A stretch of DNA of 64,000 bases, from positions 7,123,501 through 7,187,500 of the forward strand of contig NZ_CP163518.1 in the NCBI RefSeq assembly GCF_041080625.1, read 5' to 3'. Both the position numbers and the translations under genes were made by a program. The notes below the pieces were generated by a model. That model ran no database searches, was not told where the DNA came from, and saw nothing but the letters and a program-made list of their open reading frames with translations. How positions within the stretch are numbered: position 1 is the first letter of the stretch; each line of letters starts with the position of its first letter. This document shows, piece by piece, positions 1 to 11,826 of this stretch. The stretch comes from Streptomyces sp. CG1 (lineage in GTDB: Bacteria; Actinomycetota; Actinomycetes; Streptomycetales; Streptomycetaceae).

Positions 1-6
1 TGCCCA

Positions 7-35
7 GGGTGGGACGGGGGAAACCCGCCCCACCC
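7..35 (-). terminator. Hairpin just downstream of treS
   Basis: Two 12-base arms (7-18 and 24-35) pair with a 5-base loop; the only non-Watson-Crick position becomes a G-U pair in the minus-strand transcript. The arm begins 8 bases past the treS stop, so it probably ends the glgE-treS transcript. There is no U-tract, as is common in Streptomyces. Confidence 0.6.
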
Positions 36-43
36 ACCGCGTC

Positions 44-1758
44 CTACGCCACGTCTCGCCGCAGCCGGAACCAGTAGAAGCCGTGCCCCGCGAGGGTGAG
101 CAGGTACGGCAGTTCACCGATCGCCGGGAAGCGGACCCCGCCGAACAGCTCGACCGGGTGCCGCCCGCAGAACCGGCTCAGGTCCAGCTCGGTCGGCTGG
201 GCGAAGCGCGAGAAGTTGTGGACGCACAGCACGAGGTCGTCGTCTCCCTCCTTTGACAAGGGGGCCTCCCGCAGGAACGCGAGCACCGCCGGGTTGGAGG
301 ACTGCAGTTCGTTGTAGGACCCCAGTCCGAAGGCAGGATTCTGCTTGCGGATCTCGATCATGCGGCGGGTCCAGTGCAGCAGCGAGGACGGCGAGGACAT
401 CGACGCCTCGACGTTGGTGACCTGGTAGCCGTAGACCGGGTCCATGATCGTGGGCAGGAACAGGCGTCCAGGGTCGCTGGACGAGAAACCCGCGTTGCGG
501 TCGGGGGTCCACTGCATCGGGGTGCGCACGGCGTCGCGGTCGCCGAGCCAGATGTTGTCGCCCATGCCGATCTCGTCACCGTAGTAGAGGATCGGTGAGC
601 CGGGCAGGGAGAGCAGGAGCGCGGTGAACAGCTCGATCTGGTTGCGGTCGTTGTCGAGGAGAGGGGCCAGCCGCCGCCGGATGCCGATGTTGGCGCGCAT
701 CCGTGGGTCCTTGGCGTATTCGGCCCACATGTAGTCGCGCTCTTCGTCGGTGACCATTTCGAGGGTCAGCTCGTCGTGGTTGCGCAGGAAGATGCCCCAC
801 TGGCAGCCGGAGGGGATGGCCGGAGTCTTGGCGAGGATCTCGGAGACCGGGTAGCGGGATTCACGTCGCACGGCCATGAAGATGCGTGGCATGACCGGGA
901 AGTGGAAGGCCATGTGGCACTCGTCGCCGCCGGAGGCGTAGTCGCCGAAGTAGTCGACCACGTCCTCGGGCCACTGGTTGGCCTCGGCCAGCAGCACCGT
1001 GTCCGGGTACTGGGTGTCGATCTCCTTGCGCACCCGCCTCAGGAACTGGTGGGTCGCGGGCAGGTTCTCGCAGTTGGTGCCCTCCTGCTGGTACAGGTAC
1101 GGCACGGCGTCGAGCCGGAACCCGTCGATGCCGAGATCCAGCCAGAACCTGAGCGCCGAGATCATCTCCTCCTGCACGGCCGGGTTCTCGTAGTTGAGGT
1201 CCGGCTGGTGCGAGAAGAAGCGATGCCAGTAGTACTGCTTGCGTACCGGGTCGTACGTCCAGTTGGAGGCCTCGGTGTCGACGAAGATGATGCGGGCGTC
1301 CTGGAACTGCTTGTCGTCGTCGGCCCAGACGTAGTAGTCCCCGTACGGACCGTCCGGATCTCGCCTCGACTCCTGGAACCACGGGTGCTGGTCACTGGTG
1401 TGGTTCATGACGAAGTCGATGATCACGCGCATGCCGCGCTGGTGGGCGGCGTCCACGAACTCCACGAAGTCGGCGAGGTCACCGAACTCCGGGAGTACGG
1501 CGGTGTAGTCGGAGACGTCGTAACCGCCGTCCCTGAGCGGGGACTTGAAGAACGGTGGCAGCCACAGGCAGTCCACGCCGAGCCACTGCAGATAGTCCAG
1601 CTTGGCGGTCAGACCCTTCAGGTCGCCGATGCCGTCACCGTCGCTGTCCTGGAAGGAGCGGACCAGGACCTCGTAGAAGACGGCGCGTTTGAACCACTCC
1701 GGGTCCCGGTCCTTGGCGGGAGTGTCCTCGAAGGTGTCCGGAACGGGCTCGTTGACGA

Positions 1759-1762
<4 letters not shown>
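44..1762 (-). CDS. treS: Trehalose synthase (maltose alpha-D-glucosyltransferase), GH13
   Basis: This 572-residue cytosolic GH13 enzyme interconverts trehalose and maltose and feeds maltose to the GlgE alpha-glucan pathway. The family features are visible: the N-terminal strand [18 protein letters not shown] (about 27-44), the nucleophile Asp218 in [10 protein letters not shown], the acid/base Glu260 in [10 protein letters not shown], and Asp330 in [11 protein letters not shown]. Length matches usual TreS, so there is no fused maltokinase domain. The start was chosen as the ATG at 1762 because it overlaps the glgE stop as ATGA, which implies translational coupling; the open frame upstream is glgE sequence in another frame. 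A maltokinase and a branching enzyme would be needed to complete the pathway; neither is in the window and could lie beyond the left edge. Confidence 0.95.
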
Positions 1763-3948
<2,186 letters not shown>

Positions 3949-4280
3949 GACCGCTCCTGTCCGCGTCAACGTGGGTGTGGGCGGAGGGATGTGGGGAGGT
4001 GGGTCCTGCGGAGGTGCTGTGGGACGCCTGTGGGGTGTGTACCGGAGGAGCCTTCCCACCCTGTTCGGGTGGGCAATCCGGAACTTTGTTAACTACTCAC
4101 GCGTATGTCCACCCGGAAGACCGGCCCCCTTTTTTCCAGGTGCCCGCAGGCCGCCTCCGCACACCCCGACACCCCCGTCGGGCGCCTCCCCACCGACGCC
4201 CGGGTAACCACTACCGTCGAGGATGACGAGGAGACGTACGGCGCCGTACGTCTCACCCCGTAACGCGCCCGAGGTGGCAT
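3949..4280. promoter_or_regulatory. Divergent glgE/glgP promoter region
   Basis: This 332-base gap separates the diverging glgE and glgP genes and must hold both promoters. It contains an AT-richer spot around 4080-4095 (TTTGTTAACT) against a very GC-rich background. GAGGTGG just before 4281 is the glgP ribosome site. I see no small gene or clear operator. Confidence 0.45.
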
Positions 4281-6899
4281 GTGAAGGCGATCCGTCGGTT
4301 CACCGTCCGTCCCGTTCTCCCCGAACCCCTCCGGCCGCTGAGCGACCTGGCGCGTAATCTGCGCTGGTCCTGGCACGCGGAAACGCGCGATCTGTTCCAG
4401 TCCGTCGACCCCGAGGCCTGGGCTGCCGCCGGGGGCGACCCGGTGCGGATACTGGGCCGGGTGCGGCCGGCCCGGCTGGCCGAGCTGGCCGGGGACCGGC
4501 GCTTTCTGCGCCGGCTGACCGCGGTCGCGGACGACCTCGACGACTATCTGACCGGCGACCGTTGGTATCAGACCCAGGCGGACGGCATGCCCGCCGCCGT
4601 CGCCTATTTCTCCCCGGAGTTCGGCATCACGGCCGCGCTGCCCCAGTACTCCGGCGGGCTCGGCATCCTCGCGGGCGACCACCTCAAGGCCGCCAGCGAC
4701 CTGGGCGTACCCCTGATCGGTGTCGGTCTCCTCTACCGGCACGGGTACTTCCGGCAGACCCTGTCCCGGGACGGCTGGCAGCAGGAGCACTATCCGGTGC
4801 TCGATCCCAACGAGCTGCCGCTCACCCAGCTGAAGGAGGCCGACGGCGCCTTGGCGCAGGTCGCCCTCGCGCTGCCCGGCGGCAGGGCGCTGCACGCCCG
4901 GATCTGGCTGGCCCAGGTCGGCCGGGTGCCGCTGCTGCTGCTCGACTCGGACGTGGAGGAGAACGACCTCGGCGAACGCGGGGTGACCGACCGGCTCTAC
5001 GGCGGCGGCAGTGAGCACCGGCTGCTGCAGGAGATGCTGCTGGGCATAGGAGGGGTACGGGCCGTACGGACGTACTGCCGGCTCACCCGGCACGCGGAGC
5101 CGGAGGTGTTCCACACCAACGAGGGGCACGCGGGCTTCCTCGGCCTGGAGCGGATCGCCGAACTGTGCGCGGACGGCTCGGAGTTCGAATCGGCGCTGGA
5201 GGCCGTGCGCGGCGGGACGGTCTTCACCACGCACACTCCCGTCCCGGCCGGTATCGACCGCTTCGACCGGGAGCTGGTCGCCCGGCACTTCGGGGCGGAC
5301 GCCGAGCTGCCCGGCATCGAGGTCGGCCGCGTGCTGCGCCTCGGCATGGAGACCTACCCGGGCGGCGAGCCGAATCTGTTCAACATGGCCGTGATGGGGC
5401 TCAGGCTGGCCCAGCGGGCCAACGGGGTGTCGCTGCTGCACGGACAGGTCAGCCGGGAGATGTTCGCCGGACTGTGGCCGGGATTCGACGCCGAGGAGGT
5501 GCCGATCACCTCCGTGACCAACGGGGTGCACGCGCCGACCTGGGTCGCCCCCGAGGTGCTGCGGCTCGGCGCCCGGCAGGTCGGCCCCGCGCGAGCCGAG
5601 GACGCGCTGAGCGTCGGCGGCTCCGAGCGCTGGGACTCGGTCGCGGAGATCGACGACCAGGAGATCTGGGAGCTGCGCCGCACCCTGCGCGAACAGCTGG
5701 TGCTGGAGGTGCGCGAGCGGCTGCGCGCGTCCTGGCGGCAACGCGGCGCGGGAAACGCCGAGTTGGGGTGGATCGACGGGGTGTTGGACCCGGACGTCCT
5801 GACGATCGGATTCGCGCGCAGGGTCCCGTCGTACAAGCGCCTGACCTTGATGCTGCGCGATCGCGACCGCCTGATGGAACTCCTGCTCCACCCGGAGCGC
5901 CCGGTGCAGATCGTCGTCGCGGGCAAGGCGCACCCGGCGGACGACAGCGGCAAGCGTCTGGTCCAGGAGCTGGTGCGCTTCGCGGACGACCCGCGCGTCC
6001 GCCATCGCATCGTCTTCCTGCCCGACTACGGCATGGCGATGGCGCAGAAGCTCTACCCCGGCTGCGACGTCTGGCTGAACAACCCGCTGCGCCCGCTGGA
6101 GGCCTGTGGTACGAGCGGCATGAAGGCGGCCCTGAACGGCTGCCTCAACCTCTCCGTCCTGGACGGCTGGTGGAACGAATGGTTCCAGCCGGACTTCGGC
6201 TGGGCCATCCCGACCGCCGACGGCGCGGGCACCGACCCCGAGCACCGCGACGACATCGAGGCAGCGGCCCTGTACGACTTGTTGGAGCAGCGCATCACCC
6301 CCCGCTTCTACGAACGCGGACGCGCCGGACTGCCCGACCGCTGGATCCAGATGGTCCGCCAGACCCTCACCCTGCTCGGCCCCAAGGTGCTGGCCGGCCG
6401 TATGGTCCGCGAGTACGTCGAGCGGCTCTACGTCCCCGCCGCGCAGGCGCACCGCGCGCTGACCCGCGACGCGGCACGGGAACTGGCCGAGTGGAAGGCG
6501 CGGGTGCGGGCGGCCTGGCCCGGGGTGAGCGTCGACCACGTGGAGACGACCGCGACGACGGCGACGGCGGAACTGGGCACGACGGTGGGACTGCGGGTCC
6601 GGGTGGGCCTCGGCGAGCTGACGCCGGACGACGTGGAGGTGCAGGCGGTGTCGGGGCGGGTGGACGCGGAGGACCGCATCACGGACGCGACGGTGGCCCC
6701 GCTGAAGCCGGCCGGCACGCCGGATCTGGAGGGCCGCGTGTTGTACGAGGGCCCCCTCGCCCTGGACCGCACCGGCCCCTACGGCTACACGGTCCGCATC
6801 CTCCCCACCCACCCCCTGCTCGCCTCCGGCGCGGAACCGGGGCTGGTGGCCATGCCTTCGGGGGAGGGGGCGGAGGGGGCGGGGGTGTTGCTGCGGTAG
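4281..6899 (+). CDS. glgP: Alpha-glucan (glycogen/maltodextrin) phosphorylase
   Basis: The 872-residue protein is a GT35 alpha-glucan phosphorylase that releases glucose 1-phosphate from alpha-1,4-glucans using pyridoxal phosphate. The N-terminus (SDLARNLRWSWHAETRDLF) is a DUF3417-type segment found in the actinobacterial/archaeal form. The C-terminal half has NNPLRPLEACGTSGMKAALN, where the Lys in GTSGMK is the expected PLP Schiff-base residue, and SYKRLTLMLRDRDRL, part of the phosphate-binding region. The start is the GTG at 4281 behind GAGGTGG. It lies divergent from glgE-treS, so synthesis and phosphorolysis of the same polymer are controlled from one intergenic region. Confidence 0.93.
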   Translation: MKAIRRFTVRPVLPEPLRPLSDLARNLRWSWHAETRDLFQSVDPEAWAAAGGDPVRILGRVRPARLAELAGDRRFLRRLTAVADDLDDYLTGDRWYQTQADGMPAAVAYFSPEFGITAALPQYSGGLGILAGDHLKAASDLGVPLIGVGLLYRHGYFRQTLSRDGWQQEHYPVLDPNELPLTQLKEADGALAQVALALPGGRALHARIWLAQVGRVPLLLLDSDVEENDLGERGVTDRLYGGGSEHRLLQEMLLGIGGVRAVRTYCRLTRHAEPEVFHTNEGHAGFLGLERIAELCADGSEFESALEAVRGGTVFTTHTPVPAGIDRFDRELVARHFGADAELPGIEVGRVLRLGMETYPGGEPNLFNMAVMGLRLAQRANGVSLLHGQVSREMFAGLWPGFDAEEVPITSVTNGVHAPTWVAPEVLRLGARQVGPARAEDALSVGGSERWDSVAEIDDQEIWELRRTLREQLVLEVRERLRASWRQRGAGNAELGWIDGVLDPDVLTIGFARRVPSYKRLTLMLRDRDRLMELLLHPERPVQIVVAGKAHPADDSGKRLVQELVRFADDPRVRHRIVFLPDYGMAMAQKLYPGCDVWLNNPLRPLEACGTSGMKAALNGCLNLSVLDGWWNEWFQPDFGWAIPTADGAGTDPEHRDDIEAAALYDLLEQRITPRFYERGRAGLPDRWIQMVRQTLTLLGPKVLAGRMVREYVERLYVPAAQAHRALTRDAARELAEWKARVRAAWPGVSVDHVETTATTATAELGTTVGLRVRVGLGELTPDDVEVQAVSGRVDAEDRITDATVAPLKPAGTPDLEGRVLYEGPLALDRTGPYGYTVRILPTHPLLASGAEPGLVAMPSGEGAEGAGVLLR

Positions 6900-6906
6900 G
6901 CGTCCC

Positions 6907-6971
6907 GTCCGGGGACGGCTGCTCCGGGCTGCGGCACGATCAGCCGCAGCCCCGGGCAGTCGTCCCCGGAC
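6907..6971. terminator. Bidirectional terminator between glgP and the DUF1990 gene
   Basis: Two 29-base arms (6907-6935 and 6943-6971) match at 26 of 29 positions with a 7-base loop. It sits between two convergent genes and can fold from either strand. Confidence 0.75.
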
Positions 6972-7004
6972 GTGCTCTTCGCGGCGCGGGCGGGGCGCTT
7001 GCGG

Positions 7005-7526
7005 TCATACCTCGGACAAACCCTCGCACAGTTTGCGCAGGACCGTGCCGCAGCGGCGGGCGTAGGCGTGCTGCAGCCCCCGTGTCGCCGGGCCGCCCGC
7101 CTTCGCGTACCACTTGGCCGGTTTGCTGAAGGCCGCCACCGTCAGCCAGACCGTGCCGTCGCCCGTGCGGTCGACCACGAAGGCCTCCTCGCCGCACTCG
7201 GGGTGGTCCTCCAGGGTGCCGTAGGCCCAGCCGGCCCGACGGGGTTCCTCGATGGTCCAGATGATGCGGCAGGGGGCCTTGATCAGGGCGGCCAGGGTGA
7301 CCGTGACGTCGACGCCGGGGGCGGCGCGGTCGGCTGTGGCGTCGATGCCCACGCCCAGGGCGCGGTGCATCTCCCAGTCGAGGACCGCTTCGGCGGCCCG
7401 GTGGAAGAGTTTCTGGCCCTCACCGAGGCGGGTGCGGACGTGCAGGGGGTGGAAGCCGGGCGGGCAGTACGTCAGGTCGTCGCGGGTCGCGCCGACGGGC
7501 TCGTAGGTGAAGGGCGCCGAGGACAT
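7005..7526 (-). CDS. DUF1990 family protein
   Basis: The 173-residue soluble protein matches the DUF1990 family as I recall it: a conserved N-terminal FTYEPVGAT, a central RVIWTIEE-like strand (here CRIIWTIEEPRRAGWAYGTL), the stretch HPECGEEAF, and a C-terminal helix. It has no signal peptide or membrane segment. The function is unknown; a lipid or small-molecule-binding fold has been proposed for the family. The ATG at 7526 is used. It runs alone, convergent to glgP, with the next upstream gene 70 bases away behind a terminator. Confidence 0.8.
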   Translation of the reverse strand: MSSAPFTYEPVGATRDDLTYCPPGFHPLHVRTRLGEGQKLFHRAAEAVLDWEMHRALGVGIDATADRAAPGVDVTVTLAALIKAPCRIIWTIEEPRRAGWAYGTLEDHPECGEEAFVVDRTGDGTVWLTVAAFSKPAKWYAKAGGPATRGLQHAYARRCGTVLRKLCEGLSEV

Positions 7527-7540
7527 GGGTCACAAGCGTA

Positions 7541-7578
7541 GGGCGACACCCGGAAGGTCTTCCTCCCGGGTGTCGCCC
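7541..7578 (-). terminator. Terminator of the first M4 protease gene
   Basis: A perfect 13-base stem (7541-7553 with 7566-7578) with a 12-base loop lies 18 bases past the protease stop codon, between it and the DUF1990 start. Confidence 0.75.
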
Positions 7579-7596
7579 TCGTCGACCGCGCGAGCG

Positions 7597-9243
7597 TCAG
7601 CTGACGTTGACCGCGGACCAGGCCGCCGCCACCGTCTTGTACTCGGTGCTGCTGGCGCCGTACAGGTCGGACGCCGCCTTCAGGGTGCCCGAGCGGGCGT
7701 CCGAGTAGTTGGTGGTCGACGTGAAGTACGTGGTCAGCGCCTTGTACCAGATCTGCAGCGCCTTGTCCCGGCCGATGCCGGTGACCTTGGAGCCGTCGGC
7801 GGTCGGGGAGTCGTACGAGACCCCGTTGATCGTCTTGGCGCCGCTGCCCTCCGACAGGAGGTAGAAGAAGTGGTTCGCGACACCGGACGAGTAGTGGACG
7901 TCCAGGTTGCCGACGTCCGAGGACCAGGAGTCGGCCGAGTTGCCGTCCTTGCTGGGCTTGTCCATGTAGCGCAGCGGGGTGCCGTCGCCGTTGATGTTGA
8001 TCTGCTCGCCGATGAGGTAGTTGCCGGGGTGAGTGGGGTTGTTGGCGTAGAACTCCACGCCGGTGCCCATGATGTCGCTGGTCGCCTCGTTCAGGCCACC
8101 GGACTCACCGCTGTAGTCCAGGCCCGCGGTGTTGGCGGTGACGCCGTGGCTCATCTCGTGGCCCGCCACGTCCAGCGAGGTCAGCGGGTCCTTGTTGCCC
8201 GAGCCGTCGCCGTAGGTCATGCAGAAGCAGCTGTCGTCCCAGAAGGCGTTGACGTAGTTGCTGCCGTAGTGCACGCGGGAGTAGGCGCCGACACCGTCGT
8301 TCTTGATGCCGCTGCGGCCGAACGTGTTCTTGTAGAAGTCCCAGGTCTCCTGCGCGCCGTAGGCGGCGTCGGCGGCGGCCGTCTGGTCGCTGGAGGAGGT
8401 GGAGGCGGTGCCGGTGCCGAAGGTGTTGGTCGAGTTGCTGACCAGGGTGCCCTTGCCGGACGTCTTACGGGCCAGGTTGTAGGTCTTGTGACCGCCCCGG
8501 GAGGCGTCGGTCAGGTTGTACGACGAGCCCGACTGGGTGGTGGTCAGGCTGACGGAGCCCGAGTACAGCGTCTTGCCGGTGCCGGTCGCGTTCTCGATGC
8601 CCTGGTACTGGAAGAGCTTCTTGCCGGTGGCGGCGTCGGTGATGACGTGCAGCTGGTTCGGGGTGCCGTCGTCCTGCAGGCCGCCGACGATCGTCTCGTA
8701 GGCGAGGACGGGCTTGCCGGAGCCGGCCCAGATCACCTTGCGGGCGCCGTTCGCGGCGGACTTGGCGGAGCCGAGGGTCCTGGCGGCGGACACCGCCTGC
8801 TGCGCCGCCTTGGCGGCGGTGATCTGCGGCTTGAGCGAGGCCACCTTGATGGTCGCCTTGGTCGCCTTGGTGACGCCCTCGGTCCTGCCGGACTTGGCGG
8901 TGTGGACGACGAGGTCGCCGCCGAGCACCGGCAGGCCGGCGTAGGTGCGCTCGTAACGGGTGTGGACGGTGCCGTCGGCGTCTCTGACGATGTCCTTGGC
9001 GACCAGCTTCTCCTTGGCGCCGAGGCCTATCTGCTGCGCGGTCGCGGCCGCGTTGGCCTCGGCCTTCTGTATCAGCGAGGCACGGGCGGAGTCGGACAGC
9101 GCGGTCGGCGCTGCGGCCATGTGCTTGGCCGGGGTCTGTGCGGAGGCGCTGGTGGCCAGCCCGGTGGAGATGAGGGCTCCGGCGGCGACGGCGGTGGCGA
9201 CGGCCAGAGTGGCGCGCTTGTGACGCGGGTAGCGGGGGGTCAC
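7597..9243 (-). CDS. Secreted neutral zinc metalloprotease, peptidase M4 (paralogue A)
   Basis: This 548-residue thermolysin-type secreted protease has a signal peptide (about 1-36, ending TSASA), then an FTP/PepSY propeptide with RYERTYAGLPVLGGDLVV, then the catalytic domain. Zinc binding is shown by VAGHEMSHG (HExxH) and the third ligand Glu in SGGLNEATSD; HYSSGVANHFFYLLSE holds the active-site His region. It ends after the M4 C-terminal helical domain, with no P-domain. The GTG start at 9243 follows AAGGAGCTTGC. It is a close paralogue of the next gene upstream, which ends 239 bases away, so they may be separately transcribed. It probably degrades extracellular protein. Confidence 0.93.
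   Translation of the reverse strand: MTPRYPRHKRATLAVATAVAAGALISTGLATSASAQTPAKHMAAAPTALSDSARASLIQKAEANAAATAQQIGLGAKEKLVAKDIVRDADGTVHTRYERTYAGLPVLGGDLVVHTAKSGRTEGVTKATKATIKVASLKPQITAAKAAQQAVSAARTLGSAKSAANGARKVIWAGSGKPVLAYETIVGGLQDDGTPNQLHVITDAATGKKLFQYQGIENATGTGKTLYSGSVSLTTTQSGSSYNLTDASRGGHKTYNLARKTSGKGTLVSNSTNTFGTGTASTSSSDQTAAADAAYGAQETWDFYKNTFGRSGIKNDGVGAYSRVHYGSNYVNAFWDDSCFCMTYGDGSGNKDPLTSLDVAGHEMSHGVTANTAGLDYSGESGGLNEATSDIMGTGVEFYANNPTHPGNYLIGEQININGDGTPLRYMDKPSKDGNSADSWSSDVGNLDVHYSSGVANHFFYLLSEGSGAKTINGVSYDSPTADGSKVTGIGRDKALQIWYKALTTYFTSTTNYSDARSGTLKAASDLYGASSTEYKTVAAAWSAVNVS
7923..8106 (-). repeat. Near-identical segment shared by the two M4 genes (copy 1)
   Basis: This 184-base stretch matches 10183-10366 with one mismatch (position 7975), including 131 bases fully identical. 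Flanking parts of the genes differ at many synonymous sites. Confidence 0.85.
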
Positions 9244-9353
9244 GCAAGCTCCTTGTCGTGGGGGAGTCCGGTCAGCGTGGGGTTACTGGCCGGAGTGATG
9301 TGGTGAAGCTCTGCGGCGGGTGAAGGAAGAGTGACATCAGGGACGCGTACATG

Positions 9354-9365
9354 TCAGGGCCCTGA
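9354..9365. promoter_or_regulatory. Palindrome upstream of M4 protease A
   Basis: TCAGGGCCCTGA is a perfect 12-base palindrome about 110 bases upstream of the protease start in a 238-base intergenic region. It could be an operator, but GC-rich palindromes of this length arise by chance. Confidence 0.25.
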
Positions 9366-9481
9366 AGTGATGTTGGCGGGAAATCGGCTTTCCGGGAAAC
9401 GTTTCAGGTGTGTTAAGCGGCGCCGTCCGAGCGTGCCGGACCCTCGGACGACGCCCAGCTCCCGGGCTTTTGACGGCCTCT

Positions 9482-11533
9482 TTACGGGAACGTCAGCTTC
9501 CAGTCGTTGATCGTTCCGGTGTCGTACGTGGCCTGATCCTGTACCCGCAACTTCCAGGTGCCGTTGGCCTGTTCGGCGGCCGCGTTGACCGTGTAGGTCT
9601 GCTTCACGTCGTGTGCCGAGTCCGAGGAACTGAAGTTCTTCAGCCGGTAGGCCTTGCCCGACGGGCCGACGAGGTCGATCACCAGGTCACCCCGCCAGGT
9701 GTGCGTGATGTCGACGCTCACCTGAAGGTTGCTCGGCGCCTTGCCGCTGCGGCCGGAGACCGTGATGGCCGAGGTGACGGCCGGCCCGTTGTCCGGGATG
9801 GCCACCTGGGTGTTGCTCTCGTACGTCGAACCGCCGCCGGTGCCGCCGCCGGAGCGCGCACCGACCGCCACGCCCGCCCAGGCGTCCTGCACCGCGTTGT
9901 ACTCGGCACTGGAGGTGCCGTACAGCTCGCCGGCCGCCGCGAGGGTGCCGGTGCGGGCGTCGGCGTAGTTCGTGGTGGAGGTGAACTTGGTGGTCAGCGC
10001 CCGGTACCAGATCTGCAGCGCCTTGTCCCGGCCGATGCCGGTGACCGGAAGCCCGTCCGCCGTAGGCGAGTCGTAGCTGACGCCGTTGATCGTCTTGGCG
10101 CCGCTGCCCTCGCTCAGCAGGTAGAAGAAGTGGTTGGCGACGCCCGAGGAGTAGTGCACGTCGAGGTTGCCGACGCCCGAGTACCAGGAGTCGGCCGAGT
10201 TGCCGTCCTTGCTGGGCTTGTCCATGTAGCGCAGAGGGGTGCCGTCGCCGTTGATGTTGATCTGCTCGCCGATGAGGTAGTTGCCGGGGTGAGTGGGGTT
10301 GTTGGCGTAGAACTCCACGCCGGTGCCCATGATGTCGCTGGTCGCCTCGTTCAGGCCACCGGACTCGTCGCTGTAGTTCAGCCCCGCGGTGTTGGCGGTG
10401 ACGCCGTGGCTCATCTCGTGCCCCGCGACGTCCAGCGCGGTCAGCGGCTGGGTGTTGTTCGCGCCGTCGCCGTAGGTCATGCAGAAGCAGCCGTCGTCCC
10501 AGAAGGCGTTGACGTACGAGTCGCCGTAGTGGACGCGCGAGTAGGCGCCGACGCCGTCGTTCTTGATGCCGCTGCGGCCGAACGTGTTCTTGTAGAAGTC
10601 CCAGGTCTCCTGCGCGCCGTAGTGGGCGTCCGCGCCCGCGGTCGCGGCGTTCGACGTGGTGCCGTCGCCCCAGGTGTCGTTGCTCTGCGAGAACAGCGTT
10701 CCGGTGCCGTCGGTGCCGTGGTCCAGGTTGTACGTCTTGTGGCCGCCGCGCGCCCCGTCGGTCAGCGTGTACGACGAACCCGACTGGGTCGTGCTCAGGT
10801 TCACCTGGCCGCTGTACTGGGTGTTGCCGACGCCGGTCTCGATGCCCTGGTACTCGTAGAGCTTCTTGCCGGTGGTGGCGTCGGTGATGACGTGCAGCTG
10901 GTTCGGGGTGCCGTCGTCCTGGAGGCCGCCGACGATCGTCTCGTAGGCCAGGACGGGCTTTCCGCTCGCGGCCCAGATCACCTTGCGGACGCTGTTCGCG
11001 GACGTCTTGCTGCCGCCGCGCGCCTTGGCCCGCTGGACGGCCTGCTTCTCGGCCGCGGCCTTCGACACGGCCGGGGTGAGGCCGGCGACCTTCAGTGTGG
11101 CGCCGGTGGCCTTGACGAGGTCCATGGTCTTGCCCGACCGGGTGTCCACGACCAGGTCGCCGCCGAGCACCGGAAGGCCGGCGTAGGTGCGCTCGTAGCG
11201 GGTGTGCAGGGTGCCGTCGCCGTCCTTGACGATGTCCTTGACGACCAGCTTCTCCTGGGCGCCGAGGCCGAGCGACCGGGCGGTGGCGGCCCGGGTGGCG
11301 TCGGCGTGGCGGATCAGCTCGACGCGCTGCGAGGGCGTGAGCCCGACCGCGGCATGGGCCGCATTCATCTTGCCCGCCTGCGGCTTCGCCGGTGCGGCGC
11401 TGGCCGCGCCCGACTGGACGGCGGAGGCGATCAGGGCGGCGACACCGGCGAGGGCGACGGTGGCGGTGCGACGATGTGCCGTGGTGCGCTGAGCTGTGTG
11501 GGAGGTGCGTCTGCGAGAGGAACTGCTGCTCAC
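9482..11533 (-). CDS. Secreted neutral metalloprotease, peptidase M4 with C-terminal P-domain (paralogue B)
   Basis: This 683-residue homologue of the downstream protease has an Arg-rich signal sequence (RTSHTAQRTTAHRR then a hydrophobic core ending about AASA), an FTP/PepSY propeptide (RYERTYAGLPVLGGDLVV) and an M4 domain with VAGHEMSHG and GGLNEATSD. After a short Gly/Ser linker (GGGTGGGSTYES) it has a proprotein-convertase P/Homo-B domain of about 115 residues (VAIPDNGPAVTSAI to NDWKLTFP) that paralogue A lacks. I chose the GTG at 11533 because GAAGGAG lies 6 bases upstream; the longer frame has no ribosome site. The P-domain likely aids folding or substrate binding outside the cell. Confidence 0.93.
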   Translation of the reverse strand: MSSSSSRRRTSHTAQRTTAHRRTATVALAGVAALIASAVQSGAASAAPAKPQAGKMNAAHAAVGLTPSQRVELIRHADATRAATARSLGLGAQEKLVVKDIVKDGDGTLHTRYERTYAGLPVLGGDLVVDTRSGKTMDLVKATGATLKVAGLTPAVSKAAAEKQAVQRAKARGGSKTSANSVRKVIWAASGKPVLAYETIVGGLQDDGTPNQLHVITDATTGKKLYEYQGIETGVGNTQYSGQVNLSTTQSGSSYTLTDGARGGHKTYNLDHGTDGTGTLFSQSNDTWGDGTTSNAATAGADAHYGAQETWDFYKNTFGRSGIKNDGVGAYSRVHYGDSYVNAFWDDGCFCMTYGDGANNTQPLTALDVAGHEMSHGVTANTAGLNYSDESGGLNEATSDIMGTGVEFYANNPTHPGNYLIGEQININGDGTPLRYMDKPSKDGNSADSWYSGVGNLDVHYSSGVANHFFYLLSEGSGAKTINGVSYDSPTADGLPVTGIGRDKALQIWYRALTTKFTSTTNYADARTGTLAAAGELYGTSSAEYNAVQDAWAGVAVGARSGGGTGGGSTYESNTQVAIPDNGPAVTSAITVSGRSGKAPSNLQVSVDITHTWRGDLVIDLVGPSGKAYRLKNFSSSDSAHDVKQTYTVNAAAEQANGTWKLRVQDQATYDTGTINDWKLTFP
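10183..10366 (-). repeat. Near-identical segment shared by the two M4 genes (copy 2)
   Basis: Partner of 7923-8106 at a constant offset of 2260 bases; a single mismatch at 10235. It encodes the region around the conserved NEATSD zinc-ligand motif. Confidence 0.85.
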
Positions 11534-11826
11534 ACTGACTCCTTCTGCATGACCGCGGGTCGCGCGGCCAGGGGAGACCGGACGGTGGGTTGGGACGTCC
11601 GGGCAGAACAGGGCGTTACGCGGAACCACGTGCGGGCCGCTCATGCACAGCGAGTGGGACTGTGGGGTTGCTGTGGGTTGTTGTGAGTCGGCTTGGGAAG
11701 GGTGACAGGGGATCGGCGCGCCTGTCAGGACCGCGTCACAAACTTGGCCGGAAATGGTCCGTTGACCGGATGTTCAGGTTCGATATGCGGACCCGTCATG
11801 TACGGGCTGTCAGGGCGGAGTTGTGG

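Noticed and set aside
4089..6812. A 907-codon open frame antisense to glgP, and a long plus-strand frame at 5165-7129
   Set aside because: High GC removes stop codons from all frames; the translations are low-complexity Arg/Gly/Ala and have no family match, while glgP is a clear full-length protein.
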